In this document: piece by piece, positions 24,422 to 30,767 of the stretch
How the letters are laid out: each line of letters opens with the position of its first letter
How positions within the stretch are numbered: position 1 is the stretch's first letter
Assembly: GCA_020351835.1 (NCBI GenBank)
Contig: CP070669.1
Location: 1,685,468-1,726,601, forward strand
From: Nitrospirota bacterium
GTDB taxonomy: Bacteria > Nitrospirota > Thermodesulfovibrionia > Thermodesulfovibrionales > BMS3Bbin05
Reading direction: 5' to 3'
DNA length: 41,134 nucleotides
Program-made: the position numbers and the translations under genes
The notes under the pieces: model-generated
What the model was told of the DNA's origin: nothing
The model's input: only the letters and a program-made list of their open reading frames with translations
Database searches by the model: none

Positions 24422-26194
24422 TCATTTAAACGGATATATGTAGAGCCTTCTATTGAACGGATTCTTACCCTTAATGATGTTCTTGAAATTAATTCCCATA
24501 TAGGGCCTTGTCAATACCGCTATCTTATCATTAATTATCACAAAATCGATGATCGTACCGCTTAGATCATCCAGGATAGTTTCTTCTTCTACACTTCCTC
24601 CGCTTATCCTTAGACCTATGATCCTTGAATCTTTATAACCAATACCCGGAAGAGCCTCTGAAGCAAGCTCTCTCTTCATCATTATGTACCTGCCCCCGAA
24701 CGGAACGACCCGATCCTTGATGAACCACCACTCTTCCTCATCTACAGAAGCCGGCTTTTCTATCTTGTAAGCTTTCAAGAATCCAGTCTTAAAATCGCTC
24801 TGCCATACCCTCACACCATCATCATTATAGACGTTTATCCGGCCTGAATCATCGATCAGAATATTGCCGGTTACCCCTTCGATCAGGACCGGTGTAAAAT
24901 CATAGAGATTGGCCCCTAAGGGCGTCTGGAATATCCTGTCCTTTACCCATCCTTCTCCTTTTTCCATCACGAACACTCTTCCTGAAATGCCCTTGTTCTC
25001 ATCATAAGCCTGGTAATATAGCTTTCCGTCTATTGCCCTCATAAAACCGCTTGTCCTGTACACTGATTCCAGCCGGCCTTCGTTCAATTCCATTATCTCC
25101 GAATAGAAACCTCTGTCCGTATAAGGAGTGATCCCCACCGCTTCATCATCCGTCCTGCCTCTGTCAGTCCCCCCACCTATATCAAGAACAAGTAAGATCT
25201 CCGGTTCCCTGTCATTGTCAATGTCCATACATTGCATCCACACAACGTCACTCAGCCTGTCAACTTTTCTCGAATGGACCGGCTCAAGATCGACGCCAAC
25301 TCTTAATATATCAACTCCTCCCTTAACAGCCATTATAAGCTCCTGCGTACCGTCGTTATCAACATCACATGAGACCATCATTTCAGCCGACGACGATACA
25401 TCAAACAAGGACTGTAAAGATGTATCAATATCCTTCAGGAAAGCAAAGCCGAACTTAAGCTCGTTAAGCAGTTCCTTTGTCAGTTCTATACTACTCTCAT
25501 AGAACATGGTCCCGTCAGGGTGATACATACTGACAGCAAGAATATCCTTGCCATTCTCCTTCAACTGCCTTATGTAAAGGCCAAAAACTGCACCTATCCT
25601 GGCGGTCTCCCTGAGCATCGCATTGACCTCTTCTTCATCTTCTTTCGTCTCAACGATCTCAAATCTTTCCGAGGTTTTGAAATTTCTGAACAGAGAATCT
25701 CCTACTGTCCATTCAACACTTCGGCCCTGGTAGAACAACATCTTAAGCGAACCCTTTGAGATCCTTACTCGGTCATTTGGCTTAGCGCTGCCGTTTAAAA
25801 ACCTGACCGATGACCTTCCGGCTTCAATCTCTGATACCTCAACAGTTCCGATCTCGGTCTCGATCTTACCCAGGGCCTCTCCCGTAACAGGATGGTGGAA
25901 CACCTCACCCTCCCTGAACACTTTTAACCTCATTCCTTTTCTTACTCCCTCTGCACTTCCGATATCTATCATACCTTCAGTATCGCTTACCTTTATCAAT
26001 CTGCCCGATATCGGAGCGAAGAAGGATGCAGCGTCATCAGAGAACCGTTTGAATATCTCATTTCCCTGCGGTTCCTGTGCAAGGGCCACCGAACAAAGAA
26101 TAACGGTTATCATGGCTACGAGTGCCACTCTTTGCATTGATTTACTTATGGACCTCTCTAATGTCATCAGGACCATGGTTAGAAGTAGTTTCAT
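24422..26194 (-). CDS. Exported protein with FlgT-like N-terminal domain and FG-GAP-type repeats
   Basis: About 590 aa. A GTG precedes the ATG at 26194; GAGG lies 8 nt before the ATG. The N-terminus is long, with a hydrophobic segment at about residues 22-38 ending in a signal-peptidase site (SVALA). Residues 60-150 resemble the C-terminal domain of flagellar FlgT: VSDTEGMIDIGSAEGVRKGMRL, HPVTGEALGKIET, then a final NDRVRI. Residues 270-340 contain two Ca-binding-like FG-GAP/VCBS motifs, DVDNDGTQELIM and DIDNDREPEILL. The rest looks beta-rich with no recognised domain. No flagellar gene is nearby. It lies 10 bp after the GH57 gene, so it is probably cotranscribed. Function unknown; it may be a periplasmic beta-propeller. 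Confidence 0.75.
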   Translation of the reverse strand: MKLLLTMVLMTLERSISKSMQRVALVAMITVILCSVALAQEPQGNEIFKRFSDDAASFFAPISGRLIKVSDTEGMIDIGSAEGVRKGMRLKVFREGEVFHHPVTGEALGKIETEIGTVEVSEIEAGRSSVRFLNGSAKPNDRVRISKGSLKMLFYQGRSVEWTVGDSLFRNFKTSERFEIVETKEDEEEVNAMLRETARIGAVFGLYIRQLKENGKDILAVSMYHPDGTMFYESSIELTKELLNELKFGFAFLKDIDTSLQSLFDVSSSAEMMVSCDVDNDGTQELIMAVKGGVDILRVGVDLEPVHSRKVDRLSDVVWMQCMDIDNDREPEILLVLDIGGGTDRGRTDDEAVGITPYTDRGFYSEIMELNEGRLESVYRTSGFMRAIDGKLYYQAYDENKGISGRVFVMEKGEGWVKDRIFQTPLGANLYDFTPVLIEGVTGNILIDDSGRINVYNDDGVRVWQSDFKTGFLKAYKIEKPASVDEEEWWFIKDRVVPFGGRYIMMKRELASEALPGIGYKDSRIIGLRISGGSVEEETILDDLSGTIIDFVIINDKIAVLTRPYMGINFKNIIKGKNPFNRRLYIYPFK

Positions 26195-26204
26195 CACTTT
26201 TGCC

Positions 26205-28268
26205 TCATGCCCTCTTTACCTTTAGCTCTACTCCCAGAGTCGTGTCGTTCCCAGGGAATATTAAGATGCAGACTCCCTGGAAGACCTTTTCGGCCCCTTC
26301 TTCGGAAAGGGATACGGTATCAACTGGATAGTGCCATATATCTATCTTACGGTCAAAGGTGAAATTTACCATTATGTCAGCATTATTATCAACTATATGC
26401 ATATCACTTACTCCAATGATCTCACCCCTGTCCTTAACGAACTTGCCTTTCTTTCCGGTCATTAATTTTGAAAATGGCGAGCCTTTAAGAGTAAGGTTGA
26501 CCTCTATCGCAAATAAGTATTTATCTGGCCCGCTGAACTGATAATCTACGAAGAGACCCTGCTTCCTGAAATTAAACTCCTTCCTTACAGTGAACTTTGA
26601 TCCCCCCACATCACCAGAGGTAACAGCAGCCACCCCCTGATCGGGAACTATCCTTAGATCGTATATGCTATTGGCAAGATCATGTACTTTATCCTGCTCA
26701 GATCTTATCAGGTCATCAAGCTTTGTCCTATCGCTTAACAAATGTTCTACAAAAGACAGCCTCCTGTGGTCATCAAAGTACAATGATTCAATGACAGTCT
26801 TATCCTTTATCTCAAGTCTTTCATGTATTGTCGCTGTTGCTTTAGAATCATCATCATGTTCCTGGTCCATTAACTTTCTATGGTAGTGTTCCCTCCTCCT
26901 GCTGAGGACATCCATTATATTCATACCTGATGATGGCATCGAACATTCAATTATTCCTCCTCCTACTGAAGACAAAGAATATAGCCTCCCGGAACGTAAA
27001 ATTATTATCTCATTGTTACCATCGCAATCGATATCATCACTTACGGCGTACTCCTCTCTTCCAAGCATCCTATCGGCTATATTTTCTGCCTTAAGAAGGT
27101 TCTCCCATAATGCAGACCTTAGATGAGGAAGATATAATCCACCAAATATCCCATGCCAGTAAGCGTCATTGCACTGAGCCCTGTACAAATGGTCAACGGC
27201 CAGGGTAGCCTGCCTTCCCCCCTTTCTGGTGGCTTTTAAAACCTTATCGCTCACCGACATCATGCGTTTATGAAGGTAATTGGACTCAGGGTATTTTGAA
27301 AAGAACCCTCTCCATATACCTCCACCGATCCATGTTTTTGCGGTCTCTTCGTTCCTGTCCTTAAGGTAATCATAGACATCCTCATATTCAGCTGCTGCTC
27401 TTTCCGGAAGGGACCATTGCCCCATCTCCCTGTATGATGAAGTGGGCAGATAAACCCTGCCCGAAGGCCCCTTTGATCTATAATACTCCTCGAATGTCGT
27501 CGTCTCCAGCCAGTCAGAGCTGGAATCAAGCAAACTGAAGAAATCTCTTAGCCACCCCTTACCGTAGGAAAGCTTATATGTAGAAGGCCAGATACCAAAC
27601 TTTTCACCATCATCGGCAAATGTCAATAATGGCTCTTTATGGCTCTCATAGATCCGTCTTAAGTAGTCTCGTACTACTTCAACATCTTTGAAGGGAATAT
27701 AGTACCTCAGGGTCTCACTTCCCGGGAACAGGCCAACCGATCTGCCCCTGTCCTCAGTAATATAGTAGCCATTTACTATCTCATCATCATTTATGCCCAC
27801 CCGTTTAAGGTGGTAGTCATCGATCGGCAGATATTTCATTCCCGCCCTGTTCATCAACGGCGGTATTGAAGGCTCCCATACCCTCTCAGCAAGCCACATT
27901 CCCTTTGGCCTCTTCCCAAAGAGGTCCCTTAAATGGTCGCTCAACATCCTGATCTGTCCAACTGCATCTCTTTCTGATATCAGCGGAACTATCGGTTCAT
28001 AAAATCCCCCTGACAGCATCTCTGCACGCTTATTCAAGACCATTTCACTAAGAATATCAATGAACTCAGGATGGTGCTTCTCGATCCATTGTAGAAGGAA
28101 ACCAGTATAGTGAAGTACTACTTTTATCCTTGGAAAGTCAGCAAGTGTCTCAATAAAGGGCAGGTAGGCCTTCTGGTAGGCTTTCTCAAGCACATCATCA
28201 AAATTACCAACTGGTTGATGATTGTGTATTGCGAGTATAAAAAATAGCTTATTGCCGTAAATATTCAT
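26205..28268 (-). CDS. GH57 family 4-alpha-glucanotransferase/alpha-amylase
   Basis: 687 aa, no signal peptide, so cytoplasmic. The N-terminal GH57 barrel starts FFILAIHNHQPVGNF (His14-His16 region). The nucleophile is E128 in WLAERVWEP and the acid/base lies in FADDGEKFGIWP (D219/D220), matching the Thermococcus litoralis 4-alpha-glucanotransferase (E123, D214). The C-terminal third is the beta-sandwich typical of this subfamily (DUF1925/1926-like). At 412-420 it contains DIDCDGNNE, a Ca-loop-like motif echoed in the next gene. It should remodel alpha-1,4-glucans such as glycogen; no other glycogen gene is in the window. It heads the minus-strand operon with an extended -10 promoter 28 bp upstream; no Shine-Dalgarno is clear. 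Confidence 0.93.
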   Translation of the reverse strand: MNIYGNKLFFILAIHNHQPVGNFDDVLEKAYQKAYLPFIETLADFPRIKVVLHYTGFLLQWIEKHHPEFIDILSEMVLNKRAEMLSGGFYEPIVPLISERDAVGQIRMLSDHLRDLFGKRPKGMWLAERVWEPSIPPLMNRAGMKYLPIDDYHLKRVGINDDEIVNGYYITEDRGRSVGLFPGSETLRYYIPFKDVEVVRDYLRRIYESHKEPLLTFADDGEKFGIWPSTYKLSYGKGWLRDFFSLLDSSSDWLETTTFEEYYRSKGPSGRVYLPTSSYREMGQWSLPERAAAEYEDVYDYLKDRNEETAKTWIGGGIWRGFFSKYPESNYLHKRMMSVSDKVLKATRKGGRQATLAVDHLYRAQCNDAYWHGIFGGLYLPHLRSALWENLLKAENIADRMLGREEYAVSDDIDCDGNNEIIILRSGRLYSLSSVGGGIIECSMPSSGMNIMDVLSRRREHYHRKLMDQEHDDDSKATATIHERLEIKDKTVIESLYFDDHRRLSFVEHLLSDRTKLDDLIRSEQDKVHDLANSIYDLRIVPDQGVAAVTSGDVGGSKFTVRKEFNFRKQGLFVDYQFSGPDKYLFAIEVNLTLKGSPFSKLMTGKKGKFVKDRGEIIGVSDMHIVDNNADIMVNFTFDRKIDIWHYPVDTVSLSEEGAEKVFQGVCILIFPGNDTTLGVELKVKRA

Positions 28269-28295
28269 TATTTAAGGGAATTCACGATGTTCTAA

Positions 28296-28307
28296 ATTAT
28301 ATCATAA
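28296..28307 (-). promoter_or_regulatory. Extended -10 promoter of the GH57-led operon
   Basis: Reverse strand TTATGATATAAT, identical over 12 bases to the bacteriohemerythrin promoter. No -35 is clear. Transcription would start near 28289, about 20 nt before the ATG. It lies back-to-back with the MOSC promoter in a 100-bp gap. Confidence 0.5.
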
Positions 28308-28352
28308 TCAACCGTTCCTTAAGAGCACATTCTTTTTTTTGATAAATGCTTG

Positions 28353-28362
28353 ATGATATAAT
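28353..28362 (+). promoter_or_regulatory. Extended -10 promoter of the MOSC-mogA-ccdA operon, leaderless
   Basis: ATGATATAAT: TGA + TATAAT at 28354-28362. Only 6 nt separate the -10 from the ATG at 28369, so transcription should begin at or next to the start codon. No Shine-Dalgarno is present. An 8-T run sits about 20 bp upstream. Confidence 0.5.
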
Positions 28363-28368
28363 CAGTTA

Positions 28369-28809
28369 ATGAATGGGAAGGTAGAGTCAGTCAATCTAAG
28401 TAAAGATAAAGGAACGAAAAAATCTCCAGTCTTTGAGGCCTCTCTTATAAAGGACCACGGATTCGATGGTGATGCCCACGCCTCCTCACAATGGCACCGC
28501 CAGGTAAGTCTGCTTGCACTTGAAAGCATAGAGAAAATGAGGGCTAAAGGCCTTAAGGTGGGACCGGGGGACTTCGCGGAGAACATAACGACATCCGGAT
28601 TAGAGCTTACCGTGCTTAAGATAGGGACCATCCTGAAAATAGGAGAGAATATCGAGGTTGAGGTAAGTCAGATCGGAAAAGAGTGCCATGACAGATGCGA
28701 GATATATCATCAGGCAGGTGACTGCGTAATGCCAAGAGAAGGAATATTCGTTACAGTCATTGAAGGAGGAAAGATAAGAAAAGGGATGGATATATCTGTA
28801 TTGAAATGA
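28369..28809 (+). CDS. MOSC domain protein
   Basis: 146 aa single MOSC domain: GFDGDAHASSQWHRQVSLLA (residues 31-50), GPGDFAENI (66-73) and QIGKECHDRCEIYHQAGDC near 101-119, with Cys at 106, 110 and 119. Stand-alone MOSC proteins of this size often lie beside or are fused to Mog/MoaB and are thought to carry sulfur or handle the molybdenum cofactor. The start codon has no ribosome binding site and lies directly after a -10 element. mogA follows within 14 bp, which agrees with a cofactor role. Confidence 0.93.
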   Translation: MNGKVESVNLSKDKGTKKSPVFEASLIKDHGFDGDAHASSQWHRQVSLLALESIEKMRAKGLKVGPGDFAENITTSGLELTVLKIGTILKIGENIEVEVSQIGKECHDRCEIYHQAGDCVMPREGIFVTVIEGGKIRKGMDISVLK

Positions 28810-28822
28810 CCGTGTGATCGAT

Positions 28823-29305
28823 ATGATAAAGACAGTTATATTGATAATAAGTGACAAAGGATCGACTGGTGAACGGGAGGACAAGTGCGGTCCGCTCATC
28901 AGTCAAGTTCTCGATAATAGCGTCTATTCCCTTGCAGGTTGCGAGATCATTCCGGATGACATAAATGCCATTAAAAGCTCTTTGTCCAGGCACTCCGGCA
29001 AAGCCGACCTGATTTTGACATCAGGAGGGACGGGGTTATCTCCGAGAGATGTTACCGCTGAGGCTACGCTGGATATAATAGATAAAGAGATACCCGGGAT
29101 ACCCGAGGCTATCAGGACCGCCGGAATGAAGCATACTGATCGCTCGATGCTCTCAAGAGCGGTTGCAGGAGTAAGAGGGAAATGTCTTATAATAAATATG
29201 CCGGGGAGCCCGAATGCTGTAAAAGAAAGCATAGAGGTCATACTTAATGTCATTCCCCATGCAGTAGAAAAAATAAAAGGTTCTGAAGAGGAGTGTGCCA
29301 GATGA
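28823..29305 (+). CDS. mog: Molybdopterin adenylyltransferase (MogA/MoaB family)
   Basis: 160 aa from the ATG at 28823; a GTG three codons earlier (28814) is equally possible, as neither has a clear Shine-Dalgarno. SDKGSTGEREDKCGP at the N-terminus, LILTSGGTGLSPRDVTAEAT (the GGTG pterin/ATP loop) and IINMPGSPNAVKESIEVIL are diagnostic. It adenylates molybdopterin before metal insertion by MoeA. It is paired with the MOSC gene, and its stop overlaps the ccdA start. It implies molybdenum or tungsten enzymes elsewhere in the genome. Confidence 0.92.
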   Translation: MIKTVILIISDKGSTGEREDKCGPLISQVLDNSVYSLAGCEIIPDDINAIKSSLSRHSGKADLILTSGGTGLSPRDVTAEATLDIIDKEIPGIPEAIRTAGMKHTDRSMLSRAVAGVRGKCLIINMPGSPNAVKESIEVILNVIPHAVEKIKGSEEECAR

Positions 29306-30024
29306 ACGAAGTATCATACCCTATAGCTTTCCTTGCGGGGGTCCTGTCATTTCTTTCACCATGCGTAATGCCGTTGGTTCCATCATACGTGTCTTTTATA
29401 ACCGGAATATCATTTGAGGACCTGACCGACAGCACCGACAAGAAGAGGATCAGGTTTCTGACTATGACAAACTCTCTGGCTTTTATATTCGGTTTTTCTG
29501 CCATATTCATCTCACTCGGCGCTTCCTCATCCTTTATTGGACAGTTCCTGTTCCAGTACCAGGACACCATAAGGATAGCAGGAGGGATAATCATAATAAT
29601 ATTCGGCCTCTTCGTTATGGGTTTTATAAAGCTGGACTTTCTTTCGCAGGAAAAGAAAGTACATTTAAGCGGCCGTCCATCCGGTTATGCCGGGGCTTTT
29701 CTCATAGGAATGACCTTTGCTGCAGGCTGGACACCATGCATAGGGCCGATACTGGGCAGCATACTTCTGTACGCAAGCACAAAGGGGTCTACGGTGGCGG
29801 GCATTCAAATGCTCGCAGTCTATTCGCTCGGCCTGGCAGTCCCCTTCTTTATATCTTCTCTTGCATTTAATAGCTTTCTAAGCTACTCGAAGAAGATCCA
29901 TAGATATATGAGGATGATAATGATCACAAGCGGTGTTCTTATGGTCCTCTTCGGTATAATGCTTCTGGCAAATAAGGTGAGTCAGCTTACGAAGTTCTTT
30001 CCTGACCTTGGTATCAGTATCTGA
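29302..30024 (+). CDS. ccdA: CcdA-type cytochrome c biogenesis/thiol transporter
   Basis: 240 aa with six hydrophobic helices. Redox cysteines are in AGVLSFLSPCVMPLVPSYVS (helix 1) and GWTPCIGPILG (helix 4), the standard CcdA/DsbD-gamma pair that moves electrons from cytoplasmic thioredoxin to periplasmic thiol proteins. The ATG at 29302 overlaps the mogA stop (ATGA) and follows GAGGAG at 8 nt; an in-frame GTG at 29293 is less likely. Likely partners are TrxA and the TlpA-like lipoprotein at 8.9-9.8 kb. It ends 6 bp before the convergent methyltransferase. Confidence 0.93.
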   Translation: MNEVSYPIAFLAGVLSFLSPCVMPLVPSYVSFITGISFEDLTDSTDKKRIRFLTMTNSLAFIFGFSAIFISLGASSSFIGQFLFQYQDTIRIAGGIIIIIFGLFVMGFIKLDFLSQEKKVHLSGRPSGYAGAFLIGMTFAAGWTPCIGPILGSILLYASTKGSTVAGIQMLAVYSLGLAVPFFISSLAFNSFLSYSKKIHRYMRMIMITSGVLMVLFGIMLLANKVSQLTKFFPDLGISI

Positions 30025-30030
30025 ACACAT

Positions 30031-30633
30031 TTAACGATGAATTGTGAGGAAGAGATCGCCTTTTACGAGGTCATCTCTCAGCATGTAATCAGTTGATAAT
30101 TCCTTTGTCGTGAAACCTGTTATATCTAACGGACGGACATAAAAGAGCTGGGGATCCCTTGCCGGGATATCATACGAAAGCAGGTTAATATGCATCGCTC
30201 CCCGGCAAAGGCTATAAAGTTTCTTCAATACCCTGTGCATTGATTCCTCTATCCCGGCTATTAAAAGGTTGAAAACGCCGCAAGCAAATATGATATCGAA
30301 CTTCTCGCTGATATTCTCCTCCTCGATGTCAACTACTGAAAAGGAGGCCTCAGGATATTTTTTTGAGGCCAGTTCGATCATGTTACTGTTAATGTCGATG
30401 CCTGTATACCTGGTTATGATACCCCGCCCGGCGAGAAATCCATACAGGTCACCCTTACCACAGCCGAAATCAAGGACCTTCTTACCGGAGATATCTCCGG
30501 CCATAGTGAGCAATGCCTCGAAGCGACTCATCTGTCCCGAGGGTGTCCATCTTACGGCCTGTGGGTGGTCACCGAAGTCCCTGAGGTGCCTGTCATAGAA
30601 GGATATTAGCTCGTTCTTTCCATAAGGGTTCAT
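30031..30633 (-). CDS. Class I SAM-dependent methyltransferase, specificity unknown
   Basis: 200 aa. VLDFGCGKGDLYGFL (about residues 53-67) is SAM motif I, TGIDINSNMIELA is motif II and FDIIFACGVFNLL is motif IV; this is the Methyltransf_11/25 type. The N-terminal FYDRHLRDFGDHPQAVRWTPSGQ is shared with uncharacterised methyltransferases that act on small molecules. The ATG has only a weak GAG upstream. It stands alone on the minus strand between ccdA and leuS, convergent with the former and divergent from the latter. Confidence 0.85.
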   Translation of the reverse strand: MNPYGKNELISFYDRHLRDFGDHPQAVRWTPSGQMSRFEALLTMAGDISGKKVLDFGCGKGDLYGFLAGRGIITRYTGIDINSNMIELASKKYPEASFSVVDIEEENISEKFDIIFACGVFNLLIAGIEESMHRVLKKLYSLCRGAMHINLLSYDIPARDPQLFYVRPLDITGFTTKELSTDYMLRDDLVKGDLFLTIHR

Positions 30634-30729
30634 AGCTCAAAATAACAGTTGTATAATAAGCCGGTCAATCAGATACGTATGGAAATTTTATCGTAAAATT
30701 CGAATTACTTCATTAAACCCTCCGGATAA

Positions 30730-30738
30730 TTGTATAAT
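30730..30738 (+). promoter_or_regulatory. Possible -10 region of the leuS operon
   Basis: TTGTATAAT, with TATAAT at 30733-30738, 30 nt before the leuS TTG start. No -35 match lies at 16-18 bp. The same nonamer also occurs at 30649-30657, 81 bp upstream. Confidence 0.3.
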
Positions 30739-30767
30739 TTCGGATAGTTATTTGCGGAGGTCCACAC

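Noticed and set aside
27260-27529. Minus-strand frame inside GH57
   Set aside because: Overlaps a well-conserved part of GH57 in another frame and resembles nothing.
28331-28340. T-run (tctttttttt) as a terminator
   Set aside because: No GC-rich stem precedes it on the plus strand, and no gene ends there.
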